Position numbers and translations under genes: made by a program | Assembly: GCA_018806915.1 (NCBI GenBank) | Contig: JAGKQI010000078.1 | Location: 620,001-684,000, forward strand | Source of the DNA: Phytophthora colocasiae | Taxonomy: Eukaryota; Oomycota; Peronosporomycetes; Peronosporales; Peronosporaceae | Reading direction: 5' to 3' | Length of the DNA: 64,000 nt | Shown: piece by piece, positions 1 through 9,059 of the stretch | Layout: every line of letters starts with the position of its first letter | Numbering within the stretch: position 1 is the first letter of the stretch | The notes under the pieces: model-generated | What the model saw: only the letters and a program-made list of their open reading frames with translations | Told to the model about the DNA's origin: nothing | Databases searched by the model: none

Positions 1-1113
1 TACTGACTAATCCGTAGATTTCGTCATCCAATGTGCAGGATAGTCCTCCGCGTACTCTCAGGCTCATCACTTTCGCTCCTTCACGAATTTCCACAAACGT
101 TGCAGCACTTTTCTTTCTCGTCCCTTGATCGGCAGGGGTCTGTCGTTGTCTTGGGCACGTGCTCATCTCTTCCTTCGATTCCATCTTGAGGTGTTAAAAT
201 TAGTCTTTTATTGTCGACACGTCACCTTGGGGCTACGGGCTTCTTGTCGTGTTCTTGTCCGTGCGTCGATGTGTCTTGTCTTCTCCTATCGCCTAGACAG
301 TCGAGTATTGTAGCGGGAAGACTGTCTGTCGGGTACCTTGCACGCATCCTTCACCTTCGGCTGGGTCGGAGTCCGTGACGTTTGTTATCTTCTTCACGTC
401 GGTAGATGGTCGGGGTAAATTCCATATGCCGGGTTCTCATACACGTGTGTGCCATCGCAATTTGGTTTTGTAGTGGGGTCTAGGTAGCGAGCGCTGCGGT
501 GGTCCGCTCGGGCTTCCTATGTTTGTTACTTCTGTCGAAGTTCATGTTGTTCATGTCACGTGCCTGTGCACGACTGTGACGGCACTTCCGGAAAGACTGT
601 TTGCTTTCCGATGATCCACCTTGTGGTAGGTGCTCTCTTCATCGTCTTCTCATCTTCACCTTCTTCTCATATTTGTACCTACAATCCGGTACACTCGTCG
701 CCCGTTGGGAACCGTCGCTAAGCCTTCTTGGTCGAATCATGCTGTTAGCTTCGCGCTGTCACTGCATCAGGCTCGTTCTTTGTTCCTGATGTGCTGCACG
801 GGCCGGCCTTGTATAATGTTGCTGTACTGGTGCTTGTTTTCTTGCTGCGACTCATGCTGCACGACACCCGCGTAGCTACGCGGGTGGCCGAGGGGCCCGC
901 CAAGTTCCCCCCCTCGGACTTTTGGTTTCACTTGGGCACCTGCGGGTATTTTGGGGAATGTTCAATGACAAGTTGACACTGTGATAAACAGGCACAAAGA
1001 AGAACTCGTCCGGGCTTCTTTAGCAGGCTTTTTATCGAACCGAAACCAGAGATCTGATAAGAAGACCAAGAACGCCCCGTTGGGTAGCATTCTTTCTGTG
1101 ATCACTGCAGATC
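1..1113. other. No recognisable gene; possible LTR remnant
   Basis: No convincing coding sequence was found on either strand; the open frames here are short and lack any recognisable motif. The plus strand is T-rich up to about position 840. A C/G-rich end follows, with a perfect palindrome (865-886) and a run of C at 908-914. Read on the minus strand from about 964, the sequence starts TGAACATTCCCC, which could be the start of an old LTR, but no second copy, primer site or duplication is in the window to prove it. The stretch ends where the 321-bp dispersed repeat begins. Confidence 0.4.
865..886. repeat. Perfect 22-bp palindrome
   Basis: The sequence from CACCCGCG to CGCGGGTG reads the same on both strands without a spacer. 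It lies in the putative LTR-like stretch and could form a cruciform or serve as a dimeric binding site. No gene is close enough to assign a role. Confidence 0.8.
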
Positions 1114-1434
1114 GATAAATGGTAAAGCGACTTGCAATCGTGTTGGCCAATTTGAATACATTTACGTGAACTCGACTACGCATTTTTTAAGCCACACGTG
1201 ACCTTAGATACATTCACCGTCGTTCAATATGTTACCAAACGCACTAACCAGCTTGAGCGACCGACCGTGAATCACTACAGATACCGAAAATGTTACATGT
1301 ATATAATATGACTTTACAAGCATCAACCAGGATGGCATAAATCGTTCCTGCGAGGGCCTTTGTTGTCGCAAATGCGAGGTGCGTTTGTCCTCTGGGTGCG
1401 GACTAATCCCGAGTACTGGAAGCCGGAAATCGAG
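1114..1434. repeat. 321-bp dispersed repeat, copy 1
   Basis: This stretch (GATAAATGGTAAAG... to ...GGAAATCGAG) recurs, identical as far as I can read it, at 11222-11542. At its right end this copy changes abruptly into the sequence leading to the MULE transposase gene, while the other copy continues into a motif-rich region. It is therefore either truncated here or interrupted by the neighbouring element. Confidence 0.85.
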
Positions 1435-1690
1435 GAGAGCGGTGTTTATTACTAACAAAACTATTAAGAATACTAAAGATTTGTTGCTGAACACTATAAA
1501 TCGAAGTGATGACCACTAAAAAAAAGCATAACGGTACATACTTATAAATTGGTAATAGACACATTGCACAACGGTAACATCACCTATCCAACGGATCTCA
1601 GCACTATTTTAAAAGTGTTTGAAACTAACATTGCGTACGGCCAGTAACACCATAAATATTAGACAATTTGGCTCCCCAGAGCTTCTTGGC

Positions 1691-4087
1691 ATGGAAGAGC
1701 CTCCCCCAACGCGCCGCCGAGAGCGTCGGCCATGGCAGGAACTGTGGAGAACTGGAGATAACTTGTCTTTAATGGATTTCACGTCACAACTACCTTCCTT
1801 TTCTACTGACAAAAATGATCTGTTGCGATGCACAATGAACCATGTTGATCGAGAAGAAGACACATTAGCTGCAACATGGCATGAGATGCGCTGCAAGTTA
1901 ACAAAATGTACATCTAACCGGTGTGCAAAGTCCGATAATGCCCCAGGTTTAAAGTGTGAAGCCCGCTACAAGATCCTACAATGCGCAGAAGCTGATTTTA
2001 CTATTGTGTATGGCCAAGGAGACCACACAATGGCTGCTGATGCACCACCGTCGCCTACACTGCCTAAGTTAACACCAGCTATGAAATCTTATATCGAGGC
2101 TAAAATGGATGACACGCCGTCAATGGTGGCTCAGCTGGTGTTTGCCTTTCTTTGCCGAGAGATTAATGCGCACCGTATCGATGGTCCATCGCCAGAGCTG
2201 AAGCAGGTGCAGAATTACGTCAAGTCGTGGAAACAAAAACACAAACAGGACTCTATGGGACCTGTAATTGAGATTTGCAAGCGCTCTATGTTTGATTTGC
2301 ACGTGCCTCGTTCTGATGATGACATGCTGGTGTTTTGTGACTATCATATCGTGGATGGAGCTATGCTGCCGTTGCTTGGTACTGGGTCGGATGCAAATCC
2401 GTTTCGAATTGGACTGACGTGCATGAAGCTTCTCAAACGGTATATTGTTGTTCAAAGCGACCCTGCTTTAACTACAGTAATGCACCTGGACAGTACGCAC
2501 GGAGTTGTGAAGCAAAAGTTTCCTGTTTTTGTGGTTGGAATATCAGATTGTAGTGGAAGTTTCCAGCCGATTGTGTACTTTTGCACATCTTCACGTCGTG
2601 CGCCTGACGTTTGTTGGTGTCTCTCGTTTTTGAAACGAGTTATTTTCAATGAATTTGGTGTAGCATTTGCACCTAAGTTTACTATGGTTGACGCAGACAA
2701 TGCACAATACAATGCGTGCGTCTCCGAGTTACCGGAAACCACAATTTTGATGTGCTGGTTTCATGTGTGCCAAAATGTTTTCAAACATTGCAAAGATGCA
2801 AAGCTGCCTGGTGTCTCAAAGCAGTTGATTTTTCGCAATTTGTACGATTTGCATTTTTCGCCTACCGAGGAGTACTACTTACAAAAACGCGACTATGTGA
2901 TAAAGTCTTGGCGAGGTGCTGGAGTTGTGTGTCCTCGATTTAAGCGTGTAGCAGACCACATCATTTCAATGTGGCTATTGAACGATCGATTTTCGCGGTG
3001 GCAGGCCTACCATACACCCCCGGGTTACGTGGCAACAAACAACCCCCTTGAAACTTATCATCACACTCTAAAACTAGTCAACGACAGCAAACGAGCTACC
3101 CCAACTGAACTATTGGTGCGACTCGATTTATCTCGTATTGCTTACATCTCGTCGATGGTACCTTTTTCGTCTGAAGCTGTCGTGTCCAAGCGTATGAAAG
3201 CAGCTTTTATTGTGTCGAATAAAAAAAAGACTATGAAAGCTGAGGTTGTTCTTCGGGTACAGAACCGGGATTTGGTAATGGTGAAAGTATCTCCTGTGCG
3301 GGGAATTGCTGTAGATTCCGATTCAGAATACTTTGAATCTTTAGACAGATCATCCGACGCTGGACGCTCCTACAAGTCCTCAAACTACGAGCGAATGCAC
3401 TGGTTTGGCATGCCAGAAGGTGGCTGGATTGTAGATGCGACAGGAAGAACTTGTTCGTGTCGCGTTTGGCTTAAATATGGAATGTGCTTTAATGTCATAA
3501 AAGCTACTCAATTTGCAGATCTACGGTGCCCTGGGATGCCAGATCCACAAGCAAGATTTGTAACAAAACGTAGCCAAGTCCGATCAAGGCGTTCTCGCCA
3601 GCGTGCAACTCGTGTTGATGATCCACAACTAGAGCCTGTTCTGGACTGTGAGATTGTATATGGGCCTCCGCTGCAAATAAATCACGCCGTATTAAACGAC
3701 GTGGATATTGATGCAAGTGGGGATCAAGTACACGTAGCTGACGAAAACACTAACATCCATGGGCACTTCCTTGAGGAAATTGCCCCTGATGGTGAGCAAA
3801 TGGATTATATAGAGCCTGTTGAACAAGCTGTACGTCAACTGTTTCCCGAAGCTGAGGAAGCAAATGATCACCATCCTGAACAGGCTCATCTAGCGGATGG
3901 TCCATCTGCAGGTGATGTAGAATCTGGGACTTCGTCTTTCGTTTCGGATGGAGAAGATGCTGTAGAAGCAGTCGCATCATGTGCACTGGACGACGGCCAA
4001 GTCCGTCGGTCGACACGACGCCGCCAGCCATCTCTCCGAGCTCGAGAGTCTTACGCTGTTGTTTATGCAAAGAAGCACAGGAAATAA
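1691..4087 (+). CDS. MULE-type transposase with altered SWIM finger
   Basis: Predicted 798-residue transposase of the Mutator-like (MULE) superfamily, a DDE enzyme that would cut and paste its own element. The start at 1691 (MEEPPPT) is the first ATG of the open frame. The DDE core shows HLDSTHG (Asp about residue 267), VDADNAQ (Asp about 334) and the typical CWFH that follows. Near residues 588-601 is a SWIM-like zinc finger (CSC...GMCFN). Its last ligand, normally His in C-x-H, is Asn (codon AAT, 3491-3493), one base from a His codon. The C-terminal part is acidic and then basic. No terminal inverted repeats or target duplication were found around it, so the element may be decayed although its frame is open for about 2.4 kb. 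It is a different MULE lineage from the neighbour at 4544. Confidence 0.85.
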   Translation: MEEPPPTRRRERRPWQELWRTGDNLSLMDFTSQLPSFSTDKNDLLRCTMNHVDREEDTLAATWHEMRCKLTKCTSNRCAKSDNAPGLKCEARYKILQCAEADFTIVYGQGDHTMAADAPPSPTLPKLTPAMKSYIEAKMDDTPSMVAQLVFAFLCREINAHRIDGPSPELKQVQNYVKSWKQKHKQDSMGPVIEICKRSMFDLHVPRSDDDMLVFCDYHIVDGAMLPLLGTGSDANPFRIGLTCMKLLKRYIVVQSDPALTTVMHLDSTHGVVKQKFPVFVVGISDCSGSFQPIVYFCTSSRRAPDVCWCLSFLKRVIFNEFGVAFAPKFTMVDADNAQYNACVSELPETTILMCWFHVCQNVFKHCKDAKLPGVSKQLIFRNLYDLHFSPTEEYYLQKRDYVIKSWRGAGVVCPRFKRVADHIISMWLLNDRFSRWQAYHTPPGYVATNNPLETYHHTLKLVNDSKRATPTELLVRLDLSRIAYISSMVPFSSEAVVSKRMKAAFIVSNKKKTMKAEVVLRVQNRDLVMVKVSPVRGIAVDSDSEYFESLDRSSDAGRSYKSSNYERMHWFGMPEGGWIVDATGRTCSCRVWLKYGMCFNVIKATQFADLRCPGMPDPQARFVTKRSQVRSRRSRQRATRVDDPQLEPVLDCEIVYGPPLQINHAVLNDVDIDASGDQVHVADENTNIHGHFLEEIAPDGEQMDYIEPVEQAVRQLFPEAEEANDHHPEQAHLADGPSAGDVESGTSSFVSDGEDAVEAVASCALDDGQVRRSTRRRQPSLRARESYAVVYAKKHRK

Positions 4088-4275
4088 AGGCAAGCAGAGT
4101 CTGCTCTGATTCATTTCCCCAATAACCAATACATAATACATACAGTCTGTATGAAATCCAGACTTGAACCGGAAAAGATAAAGCAGCTGGTAACCCTCCT
4201 TTACATTCGTACCCGTATTGTACAATGCGCCAGTAAAGTTTTCCTGCTCATTTCAGATTCATCTCGGCAGTTATC
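4088..4275. other. Spacer with the left target-site copy of the next MULE
   Basis: No gene is seen. The last ten bases (GGCAGTTATC, 4266-4275) are the left target-site duplication of the MULE that follows. The TTTCAG at about 4246-4251 looks like an intron acceptor, and the sequence after the right copy (from 7575) stays open in one frame. The MULE may thus have landed in an exon of the now-decayed gene to its right. That last point is inference. Confidence 0.5.
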
Positions 4276-4314
4276 GAGGAATTTCCAAAAAACAGTACAA
4301 AGTACTGTTTTCTT
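4276..4314 (+). repeat. Left terminal inverted repeat of MULE
   Basis: It starts GAGGAATTTCC and matches the reverse complement of 7526-7564 with a single A/G difference at the twelfth or thirteenth base. It contains the hairpin-forming AAAACAGTAC-AAA-GTACTGTTTT. Confidence 0.93.
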
Positions 4315-4543
4315 CTAGTCTGTACAAATAACTCTGGGATATAGCTACCGATCCAGTACATATTTGTAGACAGTTATTGAACAAAAAACCAGTACACTTA
4401 AGTTCGCAGCTAATACTTTAATTTACTTTTCCAACAACATTCTATTGGTAATAGTTTATTTCTTACTAATCTTCAGCTCCTTCGTTTTTTTTTATAGATC
4501 ATACGAATGTATTTTGTCTTTTACTTCGTTCTTCACATTAGAA

Positions 4544-6547
4544 ATGACTTCTCCGGCCACAAGCTACGAACCTCCACCGTTGTCCAAGTACGGTCAAGCA
4601 CGCTTCGTGGTTGATACATCGGATGTTCAGGCAGCGCGTGACTTGGGCCTGCTACGGGATGACGTTGTATTGGACTCTGAGAATTCTGTAGCAGAAAACT
4701 ACGGTCTGGTGTACGACCGTCTAGAAAATTTGGCTAAACATGAGTTCGCCTCCCAGAAGGCAGCCAGATCGAGCTTCAAAGAGTTCGCCGTTCGCTGTGG
4801 ATTCCAGATATTTGTGAAACAGACGAGTGTGAAACCTAACAATTCTGGGAACGCAAAATACCGATGCAAGAAGCTACATGGAGCGCAATTTTTTGACCAA
4901 AACACTCCAGTTGAAAGTCTGGAATGCCCATTTTTCGTGAACGTTTTTGGATTTAACGGGAAATGGAAAGTGACAAAGATGAATTTGGCCCATAACCACG
5001 TCAAACATGTTGGTTTTACCCAAGTTCCATTTGTGGAAGGTTCTGTTCCTGCTCAGAAAACCAGCTTGCATAACACCACCCAGGACATTGAGCAACTTAC
5101 AACACTGGTTATGACGGAAATGCTTCCTATGCATGACCGAACAACTGCAACCTTGACGGGCTCCGCTATTCAGGAATTTCTAATTTCAAAGGGACACAAA
5201 CTGGGGAAAACAGGAATTTCACGTATGAAGATGGATATTGACGACAGACTACGGGGCGATTTAGTGGGAAGTTATCAAAAATTGGAGTCGTATTTCAAAA
5301 AAATGACAGAAAAGAATCCAGGCAGCGTCTGGAAAATTGACCGTGAAGCGGATAATATGACATTTCGTCGTGCATGTTTCGTTCCGAGTGTTGGCATTCA
5401 TATCGCTAACATGTGCAAAAAACTAACTGGTTACGACGGAGCGCACCTGAAAGGCGAAATGAACAAACGAGGTGTTTTCCTTGTGGCTACGGCGAAGGAC
5501 TTCAACAACCATGTCGTTCCGTTTGCCCTTGCTCTTGTTGGGACTGAAAACTACGAGAATTGGCATTGGTTCATGGAAATTGTGAAAACAGCTACTGGGT
5601 TGGACAAAATCACAATAATTTCGGATCGCCAAAAGGGCCTCTTGTCCGCCGTTGCCGAGGTTTATCCTTCAGCAGGACACCGCTACTGTCTAAGACATAT
5701 TATGGATAACATCAATCGTTCTGGTGCCAAGCTTTCTATCGACGACAGGCGCATTATTTGTTCTATGGCTCGTAGCGACTGCGAAAATGACTACAAGCTT
5801 TTTCGAAGTGAATTACTGGCTTCTAAACCCAAGGCAGTAGAATATCTGGACAACATCGACCAGAAACATTGGGTCAAACACAAATTTTGCGAAACATTCG
5901 GACTGCCAACGTTCGGAGAAATTACCTCAAATTTGTCCGAACAAGCTAACAATTGGATGGGTAATGAAATGAGGAGTTCCAAACCTCTTGACGCATTTCA
6001 CATGTACTTCAAGCGCCTAAGTGAACTCACGTCTGAAAAACGACAATTGGCGTCGAAATGGATTAGTAACATCGGTGGACATCGTTTGGTTCCTCTATTG
6101 CAAAGGGAGCTGGAAGATCGAGCCAAGGCTGCTTCAATGTGCGCAATAACTCCTCTCCTAGATGGCGCTTTTTCGGTTCAGCACCTTGGTCCCCAGAGCA
6201 AGCATGGATATATCCACCCCTGGCGCGTAGTTGATCTGCCGGCCACTGAGTGTACGTGTGGCAATTGGAAGGATGAAAATTTTCCGTGCATTCATGCAAT
6301 TTGCGCTGCCGTTCACAATGGTAGCAGATTTGAAGAGCTATACGACAAGATTAGAACTTCAATTAGGCATTTTCAAGACACATACACTTTCGCGTTCAAG
6401 CCTTGGCCTACAGATGTCACACTCGAATCCGACTCATCCATGCTTGTTCCTCATTTTCAGAGTGACCCAGAACGTATTGGTAAACGTGGGCTGAAGCCAG
6501 GACCCAAGCCTTCCCACAAACGAAAACAAGCTCGTAATGCTCTATGA
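4544..6547 (+). CDS. MULE transposase (FAR1-like finger, DDE, SWIM)
   Basis: Predicted 667-residue MULE transposase, the enzyme that moves the surrounding element. The start at 4544 (MTSPATS) is chosen because the codons upstream in the same frame encode an unlikely hydrophobic leader and lie in the 5' untranslated part. The N-terminal 60-170 residues carry a FAR1/WRKY-like zinc-binding region with a Cys pair and an HNH-like end (AHNHVKH). The DDE core has YDGAHLKG (Asp about 298), ISDRQKG (Asp about 360), CLRHIMDN, and a Glu in SNLSEQANN (about 465). A standard SWIM finger follows (CTC...FPCIH, about 570-583) with all four ligands present. The C-terminus is a basic tail with a GPKPSHKRK stretch that resembles an AT-hook. 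No breaks are visible. Confidence 0.93.
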   Translation: MTSPATSYEPPPLSKYGQARFVVDTSDVQAARDLGLLRDDVVLDSENSVAENYGLVYDRLENLAKHEFASQKAARSSFKEFAVRCGFQIFVKQTSVKPNNSGNAKYRCKKLHGAQFFDQNTPVESLECPFFVNVFGFNGKWKVTKMNLAHNHVKHVGFTQVPFVEGSVPAQKTSLHNTTQDIEQLTTLVMTEMLPMHDRTTATLTGSAIQEFLISKGHKLGKTGISRMKMDIDDRLRGDLVGSYQKLESYFKKMTEKNPGSVWKIDREADNMTFRRACFVPSVGIHIANMCKKLTGYDGAHLKGEMNKRGVFLVATAKDFNNHVVPFALALVGTENYENWHWFMEIVKTATGLDKITIISDRQKGLLSAVAEVYPSAGHRYCLRHIMDNINRSGAKLSIDDRRIICSMARSDCENDYKLFRSELLASKPKAVEYLDNIDQKHWVKHKFCETFGLPTFGEITSNLSEQANNWMGNEMRSSKPLDAFHMYFKRLSELTSEKRQLASKWISNIGGHRLVPLLQRELEDRAKAASMCAITPLLDGAFSVQHLGPQSKHGYIHPWRVVDLPATECTCGNWKDENFPCIHAICAAVHNGSRFEELYDKIRTSIRHFQDTYTFAFKPWPTDVTLESDSSMLVPHFQSDPERIGKRGLKPGPKPSHKRKQARNAL

Positions 6548-6957
6548 GGATAGCTATAGTGATTCCCGACTCTGTTTCTTCATATTAAAAATACAATTTC
6601 TTTCCTATAAAAGTAATTGGTTTTTTGCATTTTGTAATTAAAAATTAAATTTAGCTGAATATTATCTTTAAAACTTTGCTTCACAAGTCATGTTTTGGAA
6701 GCACTTCAGATCGTCCAGTATTGAAATTTCGAAATTGTGATCCAATAACATTTTCAGTTGTTCCCTTGTGGTGTCTATACAAAAAATTGTATGAAACAGT
6801 GTTTCTTGTTTGCAAGTTATAAGATCTCGACTGCAGCGTCCCTGACTTGGACATTAGAATATTGAATTCTTTAGGTGTAATTGTGTTTTGTGAATTTGTT
6901 TTGTGTTTTGGAGACGTCTACATTTCATTTTGTTTTTAGCAAACGGCATCGCTTCTT
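6548..6957 (+). other. Transposase 3' region inside MULE
   Basis: AT-rich non-coding stretch between the transposase stop and the chromodomain frame. It may hold the transposase polyadenylation region (several A/T runs near 6580-6650) and the promoter or a 5' exon of the second gene. No further gene is seen. Confidence 0.5.
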
Positions 6958-7452
6958 ATGCATTACACGTCCTCAACTATGATAGCACTAAATGCATGCC
7001 ATTCCACAATTTCTGTTATGGCGCCTTTGAACAAGAGAGGAAAACACACACGCAACTTCCAACGCAATCTCGACGGCTCCTTTTACAGATTGAGAGTCAA
7101 CCAAAATCTAACTAATCGGCCTCCCCCTGAAGAAGACCCGGCGTTTCGACCGCAGAGTGGCAACGGTTTATTTCGAGGAAGGCAAGCACAAAGAGGGCGA
7201 GGTGGGGAGACATTTGAGGTTGAGCGCCTTTATGCAAAACGATGGGTCCACACTCTTGAATTCTACTTAGTGCAGTGGGTAAATTATAGAGAGCTAACGT
7301 GGGAACCAGCTAGAAACTTACCTTGGCAACTAAAAATGGATTTTGAGCGAGAAACAATCAACTTCGTGTGGCTATACCAAGCTACCCGCGGACGACGCCG
7401 TCGAGCGCCCCCTGCTACCCGACGAAGCTCCAGAACTGTTGCAAGAACGTAG
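6958..7452 (+). CDS. Small chromodomain protein carried by the MULE
   Basis: A 164-residue frame (alternative ATG at 7018, giving 144 residues) in the same direction as the transposase and inside the inverted repeats. Residues about 87-122 form a chromodomain: FEVERLYAKRW, then FYLVQWVNY, then LTWEPARNL. The three aromatic positions that cage methyl-lysine in HP1-type domains are kept as Phe, Trp and Tyr. The usual acidic loop before TWEP is shortened. A basic tail (RGRRRR...) follows. Chromodomain proteins read methylated histone tails; in chromoviral integrases they steer insertion into heterochromatin. Such a role for this MULE is inference. It could instead be a captured host exon. Upstream introns cannot be excluded. 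Confidence 0.75.
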   Translation: MHYTSSTMIALNACHSTISVMAPLNKRGKHTRNFQRNLDGSFYRLRVNQNLTNRPPPEEDPAFRPQSGNGLFRGRQAQRGRGGETFEVERLYAKRWVHTLEFYLVQWVNYRELTWEPARNLPWQLKMDFERETINFVWLYQATRGRRRRAPPATRRSSRTVART

Positions 7453-7458
7453 GAAGAT

Positions 7459-7484
7459 TATTAAGTTCGTACGCGAACTTAATA
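7459..7484. repeat. Subterminal hairpin of MULE
   Basis: Eleven-base arms (TATTAAGTTCG / CGAACTTAATA) surround a TACG loop, just after the chromodomain stop. A related TTAAGTTCGCAGCTAATAC lies near the left end (about 4397). It may be a transposase-binding or terminator-like structure. Confidence 0.6.
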
Positions 7485-7525
7485 CATACTGTTTCCAGTA
7501 CTATGAGTTCACTGTTTGGATTAGC

Positions 7526-7564
7526 AAGAAAACAGTACTTTGTACTGTTTTCTGGAAATTCCTC
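7526..7564 (-). repeat. Right terminal inverted repeat of MULE
   Basis: Reverse complement of 4276-4314 with one mismatch. It is followed immediately by the right copy of the 10-bp target duplication (7565-7574). Confidence 0.93.
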
Positions 7565-7574
7565 GGCAGTTATC

Positions 7575-7900
7575 ACACACGCATCACCGCCTCTGCTTCA
7601 GGCACTGGAGAACCGCACGCAGGGGAACGTCGTCACGCATCGTCTCTACAGTCTCGACCGCAACTATGACCGCGCGGTGATGCCCGACGCCGTGGTGCAG
7701 ATGTATGTGGAAGCACCACGCCGGAGTGATCACAGCCCAAGTAAGGCTATTCACGCGGGACAGTAATAAGCACGGACAGTTGGGACTGGGGGACTTCCAG
7801 ACAACCAAGCAAGTCAGTTGGGTCTCGGCAATTGCCTACAGCAGCGCAAGGGCTGGCGTAGCTGATACATCGCGAAGTGAAAGGAAGCAGTTTTCGAGAT
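7575..7900 (+). pseudogene. RCC1-repeat gene fragment, decayed
   Basis: Around 7711-7806 one frame reads HHAGVITAQVRLFT followed by NKHGQLGLGDFQTT. This matches the core of an RCC1 propeller repeat (gvvT..GrvytWG.N..GQLGlGd). The preceding frame (7592-7710) is open but shifted, and no second blade is readable. RCC1 repeats form beta-propellers, for example in Ran exchange factors. This is a fragment with at least one frameshift and no start, so function is not expected. Confidence 0.6.
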
Positions 7901-8339
7901 GAGGACCAGCATTTACTGAACGAAACGGCTGTATAGCGCACATGTGCAAGCAAAAAGCAAGTGGAGAATCAAACAGCTTCAGTATTGGCACTGGAGCAAC
8001 TTGTCATTTCGTACACCAACGAAGGTCTTAAAGAGACAAGGAAGAACGAGACTCGAGTGCTCAGTTGTGCTCACAGGGACTGGATCCGGTACGATGTTGC
8101 TTCTATTCACTGTAACACCACAGTTTGAGTTGAGTTTTGTTGGTTCCTATGCACATACATATAGCAAGCAGAATAAGCGTTGCAACACAGCGGAATCCCA
8201 GTATCTGAAGTTGATATTCTACCAGAACCAATTGCGACCGCCAGAACTCTTAACAGCCATACCTAACTCTCCAAGGTGGACACTATCTGGTCGGAAGCTA
8301 TGGAGTACAGCGCCAGTTTGGCATCCTGTGACGCTACAC

Positions 8340-8697
8340 CCAACACCTCTGGGATCCAGACAGATTAAGTGTTGCTGTGGAACGCCCAGCTGTAAGGGAG
8401 TCATTGGCACGCAGATTGACACAGTGCAGAATGCAGAGGAGCAAACAGGTTACTGGAAAGACCCATGAGAAACAGCATACAGGCAAAACGCTGATGGGGA
8501 CCCGCGTTCGTGTCTTCCTGGATAAGACGGAGTACGACGTGCAGCTGATTAAGGCGTACGATGAGGAGTACGATAGATACGAGGTGGAGGATCTTCTGGA
8601 ACCTGCAGGACACGAGACACTGGCATACTGTCCTCCAGGGGAGAGAGAGGGGAAAACCGTATTTGCCATACCAAAAAGACAGATACTGACCTCGTAA
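8340..8697 (+). pseudogene. Post-SET motif and Tudor-like fragment
   Basis: Positions about 8352-8408 encode IKCCCGTPSCKGVIG, which has the C-x-C-x4-C spacing and context of a post-SET motif from a histone lysine methyltransferase. After a frame change, 8490-8690 encodes GTRVRVFLDK...EYDVQLIKAYDEEYDRYEV, which resembles a Tudor/PWWP-like barrel. No SET domain proper is readable, so this appears to be a broken gene or a captured fragment. The post-SET call rests on a short motif. Confidence 0.45.
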
Positions 8698-8699
8698 GG

Positions 8700-9050
8700 G
8701 CAGCTGACAGTCGAGATCCATCACCAAAGAGGGAAACAACGTCGCGTACTCCGTCTCCAGTGGCGATGGCGAAATTGGAGAGCTCAGAAGAGGAATGAAT
8801 TCGGAGAACGGCTGGATCGTGACGGCAAGATCGTGTCCAACAAACTTTTTGTCAAGTTTGTGCCTAAGGAGTATGACGAGCGTATGCTACGCGGTTTGTT
8901 TCGGAGTCGAAAGCATCTAAATGCGCTGGTACATGCAGACGTGTTCTATTTTCTGGATGGTACTGGCAAGCAACGAGCTTGCGTCTTCTTTCCGTAGTAC
9001 TTTGGATCGCCGGAATTTGCTTACCAAGATGTTGCGTGAGTACCCAGCGG
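8700..9050 (+). pseudogene. Unidentified coding remnant
   Basis: One frame from about 8760 stays protein-like (NKLFVKFVPKEYDERMLRGLF, later KQRACVFFP) up to a stop at about 8996. A further stretch before the cyclin remnant has the look of YFGSPEFA. This vaguely suggests an RNA-recognition motif, but the spacing is poor and I would not assign a function. It has no start codon context and contains stops. Confidence 0.3.
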
Positions 9051-9059
9051 GAGCCAAAG

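Larger units (their letters stand above)
4276..7564 (+). mobile_element. Complete MULE DNA transposon (3289 bp)
   Basis: The element is bounded by 39-bp terminal inverted repeats (4276-4314 and 7526-7564) that differ at one base. It is flanked by identical 10-bp direct repeats GGCAGTTATC (4266-4275 and 7565-7574), the target-site length expected for MULEs. Each terminal repeat carries an inner palindrome (AAAACAGTAC / GTACTGTTTT around AAA). It carries two plus-strand genes: a transposase with all expected motifs and a small chromodomain protein. Intact frames, nearly perfect ends and a perfect duplication suggest a recent insertion that may be autonomous. Confidence 0.93.
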
